A stretch of DNA of 64,000 nt from Alteromonas aestuariivivens (GTDB taxonomy: Bacteria > Pseudomonadota > Gammaproteobacteria > Enterobacterales > Alteromonadaceae), in contig NZ_QRHA01000008.1 in NCBI RefSeq assembly GCF_003367475.1, forward strand, positions 1 through 64,000, read 5' to 3'. The notes beneath the pieces are model-generated. The model had not been told where the DNA came from. It searched no databases and was given only the letters and a program-made list of their open reading frames with translations. The position numbers and the translations under genes were made by a program. Position 1 is the first letter of the stretch, and the number at the start of each line of letters is the position of its first letter. Positions 1 through 9,525 of this stretch are shown here, in pieces.

Positions 1-9
1 TAAAGAACA
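1..9 (-). promoter_or_regulatory. partial boxA of an rRNA leader (edge)
   Basis: Read on the minus strand the first nine bases give TGTTCTTTA. This matches the start of the boxA antitermination element (TGCTCTTTAACA in E. coli rrn leaders). It lies just downstream of two tandem strong promoters pointing the same way. The 16S gene itself would begin outside the window, so this rests on the motif and its position alone. Confidence 0.5.
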
Positions 10-55
10 GGGCCGTTTCCGGCTTGCTTCGTTGTTACCCCGAAGCGGGATGCGC

Positions 56-83
56 ATTCTACGCTTTCCGTTCTCAGTGTCAA
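56..83 (-). promoter_or_regulatory. strong sigma70 promoter, proximal of a tandem rrn-like pair
   Basis: On the minus strand TTGACA (83-78), a 16-bp spacer and TAGAAT (61-56) are followed by GCGC, the usual design of rRNA promoters. The DNA upstream of the -35 (about 84-105) is almost pure A/T and could act as an UP element. It points leftwards towards the boxA-like end of the window. Confidence 0.7.
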
Positions 84-195
84 CACTTTTTTGAAAATTT
101 ATTTTTCAAGGCGTTTCGCTGAAAACCACTCCTGACGCGGCTTGTAGCCTTGTCTGACTGGCTTGCCGTTGGGCTCCCCTGTCGAAGTGGGGCGC

Positions 196-223
196 ATTCT
201 ACAGACCTGAGAAAAACCGTCAA
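196..223 (-). promoter_or_regulatory. strong sigma70 promoter, distal of a tandem rrn-like pair
   Basis: On the minus strand TTGACG (223-218), a 16-bp spacer and TAGAAT (201-196) are again followed by GCGC. The spacing and -10 copy the promoter exactly 140 bp further left. An A/T-rich stretch at about 230-250 lies upstream. The pair resembles the P1/P2 arrangement of an rrn operon. Confidence 0.68.
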
Positions 224-269
224 CAGATATTTTAAAAAAAACTGAAAAACACGTTCGTTCGAACATTTC

Positions 270-299
270 TTGTTCGATTTAGCCATTTTTCGGTATTAT
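270..299 (+). promoter_or_regulatory. promoter of the carbonic anhydrase-like gene
   Basis: TTGTTC (270-275), an 18-bp spacer and TATTAT (294-299) lie 35 bp before the ATG at 335, with a TAGGAG ribosome site in between. The GTTCG-rich inverted repeat at about 252-276 touches the -35 and could be an operator, but no regulator is evident. Confidence 0.5.
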
Positions 300-334
300 C
301 ACCCCGTTTTTTCGCTATAGGAGCTCCATTCAAC

Positions 335-865
335 ATGTCGATCCGACCTTATAAAAACACTATGCCTACACTGGGGATGCGCTGCTATATCGATCCGTCT
401 GCGGTAATCGTAGGTGATATTATGTGTGGAGACGATGTGAGTATCTGGCCATTAGTTGCAGCACGAGGTGATGTTAACCGTATTCAAATTGGCAACCGGA
501 CCAATATTCAGGACGGCACCGTTCTGCATGTCACCCGCCGGACAGCAAACAATCCTGCAGGCTATCCGCTTGTCATCGGGGAAGACGTCACCATTGGCCA
601 CAAATGTATGCTGCACGGATGCACGCTGGGAAATCGTATTCTGGTGGGTATGGGGGCCATTATAATGGACGGAGTCTCCGTCGAGGACGATGTGTTTATT
701 GGAGCAGGAACTCTGGTCCCTCCCAATAAACACCTTGAAAGTGGGTACCTTTACGTGGGTAACCCTATGGTAAAGAAGCGCCCGCTTAACGATGCGGAAC
801 GCCAGTTTCTGGCACAGTCAGCTGAGAACTATGTTTTATTAAAAAATGACTATCTGGGAGATTAA
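335..865 (+). CDS. yrdA: gamma-class carbonic anhydrase-like protein (YrdA type)
   Basis: A 176-residue left-handed beta-helix protein of the hexapeptide-repeat family. The I/V-G-x-x repeat runs from about residue 20 to 140. Three histidines in the zinc-ligand positions of gamma carbonic anhydrases are present: H65 (LHVT), H89 and H94 (IGHKCMLHGC). Length and the C-terminal ESGYLYVGNP block match E. coli YrdA. The cytoplasmic family binds zinc, but bacterial YrdA proteins are often inactive as anhydrases, so the physiological reaction is uncertain. It has its own promoter and ends 18 bp before the convergent aroE, as yrdA lies near aroE in several gammaproteobacteria. Confidence 0.9.
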   Translation: MSIRPYKNTMPTLGMRCYIDPSAVIVGDIMCGDDVSIWPLVAARGDVNRIQIGNRTNIQDGTVLHVTRRTANNPAGYPLVIGEDVTIGHKCMLHGCTLGNRILVGMGAIIMDGVSVEDDVFIGAGTLVPPNKHLESGYLYVGNPMVKKRPLNDAERQFLAQSAENYVLLKNDYLGD

Positions 866-883
866 TCACTCAGCATCCGTAAA

Positions 884-1702
884 TTAGGTGTATTCAGCTC
901 GTACTTTGTTAACCACTTCACGGGTCGCAGGAGTTTTACCTGTCCATATGGTAAAAGCCGCTGCGGCCTGCTCTACCAGCATACCCAGACCATCCAGCGC
1001 CAAATCACACCCATTATCCAGTGCGTAGCGCATAAAAACAGTAGGTTCTTTGGCATAAGCCATGTCATAAGCAACTTCACAACGAACCAGTGCTGCAGAG
1101 TCTATTCCGGGCAACGCATTGCTAAGGCTGGCGGCCGTTGAATTAATTATGATTTCCGCCTGCCAGTCAGATGCCGCTTCCAGAGCGACACATTCCAGTC
1201 TCTCACACGCAATTTCATCCACTATAGCCTGAGCCTTGGACTGGGTCCGATTGCAAATACCAAGCTTTGCTATTCCTGCATTTAACAAAGGCAACACAAC
1301 GCCTCTTGCGGCGCCCCCAGCTCCAAGCAACAACACCCGTCTACCTTCCAATACAATGTTGTTTGCTTTCAAATCCGCTACCAGCCCTACCCCATCCGTG
1401 TTGAACCCCTGAAAGCCACCTTCATGCATTCGCGCCAGTGTGTTTACGGCTTTTGCCACCTGAGCTTCCGGCGACGACTGCCCGGCCATTTCATACGCAC
1501 GGGTTTTGAATGGCATAGTCACATTGCAGCCAACGGCGTTGGGCTGAGCGAAAAAATCCATTACCGCTTGCTCAAAACCCTCCAAAGGAGCCTGGATTTT
1601 TTCGTACAGGATTTCTTCACCAGTACTTTTCGCAAACATCTGATGGATAACGGGTGATAAACTGTGGGTAATAGGATTACCAAACACCGCAAACTTTTTC
1701 AT
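884..1702 (-). CDS. aroE: shikimate dehydrogenase (NADP+)
   Basis: Reduces 3-dehydroshikimate to shikimate in the chorismate pathway, in the cytoplasm. The 272-residue protein has the family landmarks in order: GNPITHSLSP near the N-terminus for substrate binding, the catalytic lysine K66 in NVTMPFK, D103 in NTDG, the dinucleotide loop GAGGAARG (127-134) and the NRT motif (151-153) that selects NADPH. The start is fixed by the family N-terminus (FAVFGNPI). The ATG shares two bases with the ATG of the divergent haemoglobin gene, so each gene's promoter must lie inside the other. Confidence 0.96.
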   Translation of the reverse strand: MKKFAVFGNPITHSLSPVIHQMFAKSTGEEILYEKIQAPLEGFEQAVMDFFAQPNAVGCNVTMPFKTRAYEMAGQSSPEAQVAKAVNTLARMHEGGFQGFNTDGVGLVADLKANNIVLEGRRVLLLGAGGAARGVVLPLLNAGIAKLGICNRTQSKAQAIVDEIACERLECVALEAASDWQAEIIINSTAASLSNALPGIDSAALVRCEVAYDMAYAKEPTVFMRYALDNGCDLALDGLGMLVEQAAAAFTIWTGKTPATREVVNKVRAEYT

Positions 1703-2126
1703 GAATGTATTCGATTTCCTTGCAGAAAAACTGAAACAAAATAAACGGGCGACGACACCCTATGAAGCAATAGGCGGGGAAAAAACAGTTCGCCGTATCG
1801 CTGATCGTTTTTACACTATCATGGAACAGGATCCGTTGGCATCTCAACTTTATGCTATACATCCAAAACCGCTGGATAGGATCCGCCACGTTTTCTTTCT
1901 TTATCTTTCGATGTGGCTCGGCGGCCCGAATGATTACGAAGTGTCGCGAGGGCATCCCCGATTACGTGCCAGGCACCTTCCTTATAAGGTAACCCCCTTG
2001 CTAAAGAATCAGTGGATGTATTGTATGCGTAAAGCGCTGTTGGAAAATGTTTCGGATTTAGCCCTGGCCGAGCAGTTATTACGATCACTGGACCAATTGG
2101 CCGAGCACATGGTCAACAGTCAATAA
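1701..2126 (+). CDS. group II truncated haemoglobin
   Basis: A 141-residue globin of the truncated 2-over-2 type, group II (trHbO). YEAIGGEKTV (21-30) is the classic N-terminal pattern, H92 in RARHLPY is the expected proximal haem ligand and W105 in the QWMYCM segment is the conserved G8 tryptophan. The protein binds oxygen or other diatomic ligands; the role may be oxygen delivery or peroxide/NO chemistry, which sequence cannot settle. The start codon overlaps the aroE start. No ribosome site of note precedes it. Confidence 0.88.
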   Translation: MNVFDFLAEKLKQNKRATTPYEAIGGEKTVRRIADRFYTIMEQDPLASQLYAIHPKPLDRIRHVFFLYLSMWLGGPNDYEVSRGHPRLRARHLPYKVTPLLKNQWMYCMRKALLENVSDLALAEQLLRSLDQLAEHMVNSQ

Positions 2127-2152
2127 AAAAGGCCGCTCCAAACGAAGCGGCC
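2125..2152 (-). terminator. intrinsic terminator of ompW
   Basis: A 7-bp perfect stem (GGCCGCT / AGCGGCC, 2131-2137 with 2146-2152) is followed on the minus strand by six T. The + strand lacks a T run after the stem, so it serves the leftward ompW gene and not the haemoglobin gene. Confidence 0.8.
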
Positions 2153-2182
2153 GAAGTAGCGCGATGGGTGGGTATTGTTAGG

Positions 2183-2857
2183 TTAGAACCGGTAGCCCAG
2201 TGACAGGGTGTACACCCAAGGATCAATCTGAATGCTGCTTACCTTACCTGGGGTACCATTCAGATTGAACGAAGCTTCAGTATCAATATCAATCCAACGT
2301 ACTGAACCATTAATGTGCCACTTATTGTTCAGGACCCAGTCAGCACCTACCTGTGCCGACAGCCCAAGCGAATTGTCCAGTTCCAGATCAGCCAGACCGG
2401 CATCGGTGTTCGCAGCAGTGAACTCTTCATCAAAGAATATGGTGTAGTTTACCCCTGCTCCCAAATAAGGTTGAAATGCGGAGGCAGGATCACTGAAGTA
2501 ATAATTTACACTCAGTGTTGGGGGCAAGTGGGTAACCTCACCAAGTTTGTCACCGGTACCGAGTGGATCACTGACACCAAAATCGACTTTGTGGGTAAAA
2601 GGGGTGGCAGCCAGCAACTCCACATTGAGTCTGTCGCTAATAAAGTAGGCGACGTTGATACCTAACTGAGTGTCTGCACCCACTGTCAGACCAATGCCCA
2701 AATCGGCATCATCAAGAAGGATATTGGATGTCTCATCATCCGGGGCGACGTTGGTCAGACCACCACGAACAAGCCAGTCCCCTTTTTCATAAGCAAAGCC
2801 TGCTGGGGCAACGAAAAGTGTAGCGGCGATAAGTGCACTGAGAGTTGAATGTTTCAT
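2183..2857 (-). CDS. ompW: outer-membrane protein OmpW
   Basis: A 224-residue OmpW-family beta-barrel. Residues 1-22 are a signal peptide ending AGFA. The mature part opens YEKGDWLVRGG and closes WVYTLSLGYRF, with the terminal aromatic needed for outer-membrane insertion. The family forms an eight-stranded barrel with a narrow hydrophobic channel and responds to oxygen supply and stress in E. coli and Vibrio. Two FNR/Anr-like sites upstream suggest oxygen control here too. It has its own promoter region and terminator, separate from hemF upstream. Confidence 0.92.
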   Translation of the reverse strand: MKHSTLSALIAATLFVAPAGFAYEKGDWLVRGGLTNVAPDDETSNILLDDADLGIGLTVGADTQLGINVAYFISDRLNVELLAATPFTHKVDFGVSDPLGTGDKLGEVTHLPPTLSVNYYFSDPASAFQPYLGAGVNYTIFFDEEFTAANTDAGLADLELDNSLGLSAQVGADWVLNNKWHINGSVRWIDIDTEASFNLNGTPGKVSSIQIDPWVYTLSLGYRF

Positions 2858-2889
2858 GAATTTTCTCTTATGTTTCGGAATCTGGCTTC

Positions 2890-2931
2890 AATGTACAAAG
2901 CCACCAAGAGAAAAACTTTGATCTGGGACAA
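2890..2931 (-). promoter_or_regulatory. ompW promoter with FNR/Anr-like site at about -41.5
   Basis: On the minus strand a -10-like TACATT lies at 2895-2890, giving a start near 2883. The imperfect FNR-type dyad TTGTC-N4-ATCAA at 2931-2918 is then centred 41.5 bp upstream, the class II activator position. One half-site is exact and the other is off-consensus. No good -35 hexamer is visible, as expected for an activated promoter. Confidence 0.45.
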
Positions 2932-2966
2932 GGTTGAACTGTGCTAAATCCGCACGTGACGTGCGA

Positions 2967-2980
2967 TTGATCCAGGTCAA
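2967..2980. promoter_or_regulatory. FNR/Anr box upstream of ompW
   Basis: TTGAT-N4-GTCAA fits the FNR/Anr consensus TTGAY-N4-RTCAA. It is centred about 116 bp before the ompW start codon and 49 bp upstream of the second, weaker dyad, in the 148-bp gap between hemF and ompW. Confidence 0.5.
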
Positions 2981-3005
2981 CCTGCCCTATTATTACAGAT
3001 ACTAA

Positions 3006-4513
<1,508 letters not shown>

Positions 4514-4537
4514 GAGATACCGTAAAAATGAATATGT

Positions 4538-5083
4538 TCAGGATTGTGTGTAATCGCAATCTGTCTGCGGGCAGCACAGCTTACCTTTTTTATCGATGAG
4601 AACTGACCAACCACACTGTGGACAGGCCTGTGCCACTGGAGGGAAATTTAGCACATAACGGCACTGGGGATAATGATTGCAGGCAAAAAACCGCTTGCCG
4701 TATTTGTTGGTTCGCTCGAGTAAATGCCCTTTCTGACATTTCGGGCAGGTTAACTGAGTATCATTTTGCGCTTTAATAGGTTCTATGTGATGGCACGCGG
4801 GGAAATTTGTACAGCCAATAAACATCCCATAACGCCCCTTTTTGATTGCCATCTCGTTTCCGCATTCCGGGCAATGGGTATCTTCAATAACTTTCAGAGT
4901 GGTGGTTTGAGCATCATGAAGCGGTTTACTGAATTGACACTGCGGGTAACCGGAACAACCGATAAACGGCCCCGATTTACTGTTTCGCACCCGCAGAGCT
5001 TTACCGCATTCGGGGCAGTCACCAAAGGTATGAGAGCGCGCGTGCTCATCCGCATTAAACAGGGAATGATCAATTTTTGACAT
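4538..5083 (-). CDS. topoisomerase-type C4 zinc-finger protein (YrdD-like)
   Basis: A 181-residue protein made of four tandem zinc ribbons (about residues 23-50, 71-98, 113-142 and 154-176), each with a CPxCG-type pair followed by a CxxYPxC-type pair. These ribbons resemble the C-terminal repeats of DNA topoisomerase I, but no catalytic topoisomerase domain is present. DNA or RNA binding is inferred; the biological role of YrdD-type proteins is unknown. The fourth ribbon is the least regular. It sits between smg and tsaC in the same leftward transcript. Confidence 0.85.
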   Translation of the reverse strand: MSKIDHSLFNADEHARSHTFGDCPECGKALRVRNSKSGPFIGCSGYPQCQFSKPLHDAQTTTLKVIEDTHCPECGNEMAIKKGRYGMFIGCTNFPACHHIEPIKAQNDTQLTCPKCQKGHLLERTNKYGKRFFACNHYPQCRYVLNFPPVAQACPQCGWSVLIDKKGKLCCPQTDCDYTQS

Positions 5084-5116
5084 GCTGCTAGCCTGAATCA
5101 GGCAGAAAATCGAAGT

Positions 5117-5593
5117 TTAATGAAGAATACCGTCCGATTCATCAAAAAGCAGATCTTCCATCTGTGCGTACGCATTTTCCTTGCCCGGCACATTAAACAA
5201 CACCATCAGCACAACCCATTTCAGATCTTCAAGACAAAATTCTGCCGAATCGATTTCCATTACCCGGTCAATGACCATTTCACGGGTTGATGCATCCAGA
5301 ACAGCAACCTGCTCCAGAAATAACAGAAATCCTCGACACTCCACGTCCAGCCGCATCTGCTCTTCCTGAGTGTAAATGCGGCTCAAACTTGTGGTTATGC
5401 CTTTGCAGAAGTACGGTTTTATATCCGTTTCCTGCAACGCTGCCAGCTTTTCAAGCCAGGCTAGCGCTTTGTATATTTCATCATGGTGAAAACCGGCACG
5501 CACCAACTCCTCAGTCAGCTCGTCCTGATCGACACGGATTTCCGTTTCACTGTGAATGAAATTCTCAAACAGATACATGAGGATGTCGAACAT
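5117..5593 (-). CDS. smg: Smg family protein (DUF494)
   Basis: A 158-residue acidic helical protein that begins [12 protein letters not shown], the signature start of Smg. It ends one base away from the dprA stop codon region, and the dprA-smg neighbourhood is a stable linkage in gammaproteobacteria. Its function is not established. No enzymatic motif or membrane segment is visible. Confidence 0.9.
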   Translation of the reverse strand: MFDILMYLFENFIHSETEIRVDQDELTEELVRAGFHHDEIYKALAWLEKLAALQETDIKPYFCKGITTSLSRIYTQEEQMRLDVECRGFLLFLEQVAVLDASTREMVIDRVMEIDSAEFCLEDLKWVVLMVLFNVPGKENAYAQMEDLLFDESDGILH

Positions 5594-5594
5594 G

Positions 5595-6722
5595 TTATTT
5601 CCCCCTCAATTTGACATAACCCCCTGGGACGGCGGTTATCAGACCACGCAACTCGTATTCTAGCAGTGCCGCCAGTACCTCAGAAACAGGCAGCTGGTTG
5701 CGTTCGGCAATGATGTCTACAGCCGTGACATCCAAGTCCACACTATCTAATAATTTATCGGTTGCCAAGCTTTCGGATTGACTTTTTTTTGCCGATGAAT
5801 CAGAGCGGAGCTCGGAGCTGACAGTCAGACAGGGTAACTCCTCAAGGATGTGTTCAACATGGGTAACCAGTTTGGCCCCTTGCTGGATTAAATAATGACA
5901 ACCTTGAGTTTGTGGATTGTGTATATTGCCGGGTACTGCGAATACTTCCTTGCCCATATCTATGGCCATATTGGCGGTTATCAAGGTGCCACTTCGAATT
6001 GATGCCTCTACCACCAGCGTTCCCAAAGACAAACCAGCGATAATTCGGTTTCGGCGAGGAAAATGTTGAGCGCGGGCTGGCGTACCCGGCCAGAACTCAC
6101 TGACCACGGCACCGCCTGATTGAACTATTTGGCGGTAAAGCTGCGAATGCCTGTTAGGGTATACCACATCAACACCACTGCCCAACACGGCAAGCGTTCC
6201 CTCTGGCACTATCAGCGCCCCTCTGTGCGCAGCACCATCAATTCCCATCGCAAGGCCACTGACGACTTTGATTCCCAGAGTAACCAGTTGGCCGGCAAAC
6301 TCGAAGGCGCAATCAAGCCCGCTCCGGCTTGCCCGGCGTGAACCAACAATCGCAACTTGTGGAGCGCTCAGTAAGGCAGTATTGCCTTTTACAAAGAGTA
6401 CCAATGGTGGAGAAGACAACTGCCGCAGTAAAGGTGGGTAATTGTCGCACCCAAAGCTTATGAGATGGTGATCATCACTGGCCTTTTGCCACTGATTACA
6501 ACGTTCAATGATGTCCGGTTGATAAGTTGAAAGTGCTTCTTTTAGGCGCGGGCTAACCGAAACATCATCAGGAAAGGGAATTTGGCGATGGATAATATCG
6601 GTTGCCTGATATCCCCTCGCCGCCAGGTCGGCCCAGACCCGATGTCGTACTCCGGCGATGGTCGCCAGAGCCAGCCAGGCATATTTTTCTTGTAAGAGTA
6701 AACCAGCAACCCGTTTTGTCAC
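5595..6722 (-). CDS. dprA: DNA-processing protein DprA
   Basis: Loads RecA on incoming single-stranded DNA during natural transformation. The 375-residue protein has an N-terminal helical region, a Rossmann-like core from about residue 120 to 290 ([52 protein letters not shown]) and a C-terminal winged-helix segment ending in a [12 protein letters not shown] strand. It lies 36 bp after tsaP and directly before smg. Presence of DprA alone does not prove competence, though TsaP suggests the organism makes type IV pili. Confidence 0.95.
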   Translation of the reverse strand: MTKRVAGLLLQEKYAWLALATIAGVRHRVWADLAARGYQATDIIHRQIPFPDDVSVSPRLKEALSTYQPDIIERCNQWQKASDDHHLISFGCDNYPPLLRQLSSPPLVLFVKGNTALLSAPQVAIVGSRRASRSGLDCAFEFAGQLVTLGIKVVSGLAMGIDGAAHRGALIVPEGTLAVLGSGVDVVYPNRHSQLYRQIVQSGGAVVSEFWPGTPARAQHFPRRNRIIAGLSLGTLVVEASIRSGTLITANMAIDMGKEVFAVPGNIHNPQTQGCHYLIQQGAKLVTHVEHILEELPCLTVSSELRSDSSAKKSQSESLATDKLLDSVDLDVTAVDIIAERNQLPVSEVLAALLEYELRGLITAVPGGYVKLRGK

Positions 6723-6758
6723 GCCGTTTCTCCCTGTAAGAAACGGCGCTCAACAGTA

Positions 6759-7841
6759 TTAAGGTTTCGCTACTATGGCACCGGTTTTTACCAGATCCCG
6801 AGAGCGGCTTATGATGCCGTAACTTGCTTTATCAAAGGTTTTAAAAATAATCAGCTCACCAATTTTCAGCGCAGGCTGTGATACTTTGGAGCCGTCGTTG
6901 AACACGCTACGAACCGCACTGGCTTCGCTGGCATACTGCGGGCGTTCGCCGTCAATAATGTCTGGCCCCTGGGCGTAAATCCCCATCACTGTACCGGGTT
7001 CCAGCGCATCGGAACCCAGGTCAACAATAACCACGTCGCCTTTGCCCAGCAGTTCATGCTGATGCAGGTTTCCAATCACATGCCCTTTCTGGTCCGTGGC
7101 TGGCTGTAAGGTCATGTCCTGCGCTCCGGTAAATTCTCCGGAATAAAGCCGATCACCGCGCTGCGCTTCCAAATTGGAGTCAGACACTTTAACCAGCCAC
7201 TGCGAGGCCGCTTCATCTTCTACTATCTCAGCGTCGGCTATATGGTTGATCTGGATCCCCACAACCTCACCATCGAGGTTTTTAATGGTAAATTGCTTCC
7301 TCACCACACGATACTGATCATCAGGACGGCCAAAGCTTCGGCTCAACACCAGGTCATCACTGACAAAGCGGATCCCACCACTCTGGTTGCCCAGCAGGTA
7401 GGGAAGCAAATCGTAATCCTGTTGTTCGACGATTTCGTTTTGGCTGATGTAGGTGGCCAGCGTTGACCAAGGCAGAACACCGATAGGAGAAGGCTTGACC
7501 GTTCTGACCATATCCGGGCTGATGGTGAGAAAGGTTTTGTCGCGCTGAACTTCCAGCACAGGTTCACCGTCAACAAACCGAATGGTGAGTACATCCCCTG
7601 GATAAATCAGATGAGGGTTTTCAATCTGGGTATTGTTGCGCCACAATTCAGGCCACAACCAAGGTTGATCAAGGAACAAACTGGCAATATCCCACAGGGT
7701 ATCGTTTTTCTTAACCGTGTAGGTGACCGGTGCATTATCTTTCAGTTCCACGGCCTCAATCAGGGCAGCGGGTAATATCATTGCCGCGCCTACTGCCACC
7801 TGCAGGCTTCGTTTAATGAACGATTTCAACCCGATTGTCAT
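6759..7841 (-). CDS. tsaP: LysM-domain protein, TsaP-like secretin-associated protein
   Basis: A 360-residue exported protein with a hydrophobic N-terminal segment (about 13-30), one LysM motif (about 40-88: YTVKKNDTLWDIAS to IYPGDVLTI) and a long beta-rich C-terminal part with FlgT-like character. This architecture and the position next to dprA match Pseudomonas PA0020/TsaP, which binds peptidoglycan and supports the type IV pilus secretin. The assignment rests on synteny and domain order; no pilus genes are in the window. Confidence 0.78.
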   Translation of the reverse strand: MTIGLKSFIKRSLQVAVGAAMILPAALIEAVELKDNAPVTYTVKKNDTLWDIASLFLDQPWLWPELWRNNTQIENPHLIYPGDVLTIRFVDGEPVLEVQRDKTFLTISPDMVRTVKPSPIGVLPWSTLATYISQNEIVEQQDYDLLPYLLGNQSGGIRFVSDDLVLSRSFGRPDDQYRVVRKQFTIKNLDGEVVGIQINHIADAEIVEDEAASQWLVKVSDSNLEAQRGDRLYSGEFTGAQDMTLQPATDQKGHVIGNLHQHELLGKGDVVIVDLGSDALEPGTVMGIYAQGPDIIDGERPQYASEASAVRSVFNDGSKVSQPALKIGELIIFKTFDKASYGIISRSRDLVKTGAIVAKP

Positions 7842-8044
7842 AACTGTTTGTGCCCCTTACAACTGTAATTAATTCAAGCAATGTTTGTGTATCGGCCGTT
7901 GCGCCATGAAATTCAGTGCAACGACAAAAAGCTGCACGCAGCGCTGGTTATACGTTAGAATAGTAACTGAAATTGCCCTGTAAATAGTGCTGGTAATTGG
8001 ATCGTATATTAATTCATACAGACTAAAATAAGTGTGAACGACAG

Positions 8045-8554
8045 ATGGCTATACTAGAAGTATTGAGTTTTCCTGACGAACGGCTGCGCACAGTTGCCAA
8101 GCCGGTTAAAGAGGTTAACAACGAAATCAAACAGCTGATTGCAGACATGTTTGAAACCATGCGCGACGAAAACGGCATCGGCCTGGCAGCAACCCAGGTT
8201 GACCGCCACGTCAGAGTAGTCGTTATGGATGTGTCGGAAAATCAGGACGATCCCAGAGTGTTTGTAAACCCTGAGATTATTAAACGCGAAGGCAGCACCA
8301 TCAGTGAAGAAGGATGCCTGTCAGTACCAGGCAACTACGCCAAGGTTGAGCGAGCCGAGAAGGTCACCGTGACCGCGCTGGATGGTGAAGGTCAGCCCTT
8401 TGAACTCGAAGCCGAGGGTTTACTGGCTATTTGCATCCAGCATGAACTTGACCACCTGGCGGGCAAGTTGTTCATCGATTATCTCTCGCCACTCAAGCGC
8501 CAGCGCATTCGCAAAAAGCTTGAAAAAGATGTCCGCCTAGCGGCCCGTGCGTAG
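8045..8554 (+). CDS. def: peptide deformylase
   Basis: Removes the formyl group from the N-terminal methionine of new proteins. The 169-residue enzyme has all three metal-site motifs: [14 protein letters not shown] with the cysteine ligand, and QHELDHLAG with the HExxH ligands and catalytic glutamate. It leads a rightward run def-fmt-rsmB-trkA. The 203-bp gap to the divergent tsaP gene is A/T-rich and holds TAAAAT-type -10 candidates near 8024, but no convincing full promoter. Confidence 0.97.
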   Translation: MAILEVLSFPDERLRTVAKPVKEVNNEIKQLIADMFETMRDENGIGLAATQVDRHVRVVVMDVSENQDDPRVFVNPEIIKREGSTISEEGCLSVPGNYAKVERAEKVTVTALDGEGQPFELEAEGLLAICIQHELDHLAGKLFIDYLSPLKRQRIRKKLEKDVRLAARA

Positions 8555-8571
8555 TAACCTAAAGGTCCATT

Positions 8572-9525
8572 GTGTCGTCCAGTCTTAGAATCATTTTTGC
8601 CGGAACTCCGGATTTTGCAGCTGACCATCTCTCAGCCCTGCTTGACTCTGATCATAAGATCATCGCTGTTTACACCCAACCGGATCGCCCTGCAGGGCGA
8701 GGTAAAAAGCTGACTCCCAGCCCAGTTAAGGAACTGGCGCAGAAGCACCAGGTAGCCGTATTTCAACCTGAATCGCTGAAAGACCCTGAGGCCCAGTTGG
8801 AATTGGCCAGCCTTGAAGCGGATTTAATGGTCGTCGTTGCTTACGGGCTGATTTTGCCAAAAGCCGTATTGGATGCCCCCCGACTGGGTTGCATAAACGT
8901 CCACGGTTCAATTTTGCCAAAATGGCGCGGTGCAGCCCCCATTCAGCGCTCGATCTGGGCTGGCGATGCCGAATCCGGCGTCACCATCATGCAAATGGAC
9001 GAAGGTCTCGATACAGGTGACATGCTGCATGTTGCCAGCCTGCCAGTCAGTGCAGACGAAACCAGCGCCAGCCTTTATGCCAAACTGGCTGAGCTTGGCC
9101 CCAAGGCGTTGCTTCACACGCTGAATAACCTTGATGTGCTGAAGGGTGAGCAACAAGACGACAGCCAGGCTACGTACGCCAAAAAGCTGTCCAAAGAAGA
9201 GGCCCTAATCGACTGGAACAACAGTGCAGAGCAGCTCGAACGCAATATCCGGGCCTTCAACCCCTGGCCGGTCGCGTGGATGCAGATACAGGGTAACAAT
9301 ATTAAGGTGTGGTCAGCCAAAGTTCTGGCGGAGGAATCATCCGACGCACCTCCCGGCACCATTATTCAGGCAGACAAATTTGGCATCGTAGTGGCTACTG
9401 GCACTCATCCCTTGCGGCTGGAAAGCCTGCAGATTCCCGGCAAAAAGGCATTACCCGCCGCCGATGTGCTGAACGCACGCCAGGCCTGGTTTCAGGTTGG
9501 ACAATCGTTGCTCGGCGAAAAATAG
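8572..9525 (+). CDS. fmt: methionyl-tRNA formyltransferase
   Basis: Formylates initiator Met-tRNA with 10-formyl-tetrahydrofolate. The 317-residue protein opens with [11 protein letters not shown], carries the catalytic block [19 protein letters not shown] (about 106-124) and [10 protein letters not shown], and ends in the OB-like C-terminal domain. The start is GTG at 8572 after an AAAGGT ribosome site, 17 bp from def, the usual partner gene. Confidence 0.97.
   Translation: MSSSLRIIFAGTPDFAADHLSALLDSDHKIIAVYTQPDRPAGRGKKLTPSPVKELAQKHQVAVFQPESLKDPEAQLELASLEADLMVVVAYGLILPKAVLDAPRLGCINVHGSILPKWRGAAPIQRSIWAGDAESGVTIMQMDEGLDTGDMLHVASLPVSADETSASLYAKLAELGPKALLHTLNNLDVLKGEQQDDSQATYAKKLSKEEALIDWNNSAEQLERNIRAFNPWPVAWMQIQGNNIKVWSAKVLAEESSDAPPGTIIQADKFGIVVATGTHPLRLESLQIPGKKALPAADVLNARQAWFQVGQSLLGEK

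Noticed and set aside
80..286. Minus-strand frame of 68 codons at the left edge
   Set aside because: It covers the tandem rrn-type promoters and UP elements; composition and context are non-coding.
2953..2958. CACGTG core as a further parS
   Set aside because: Flanks do not match TGTTNCACGTGNAACA. The same holds for CACGTG at 49543-49548 and 62283-62288.
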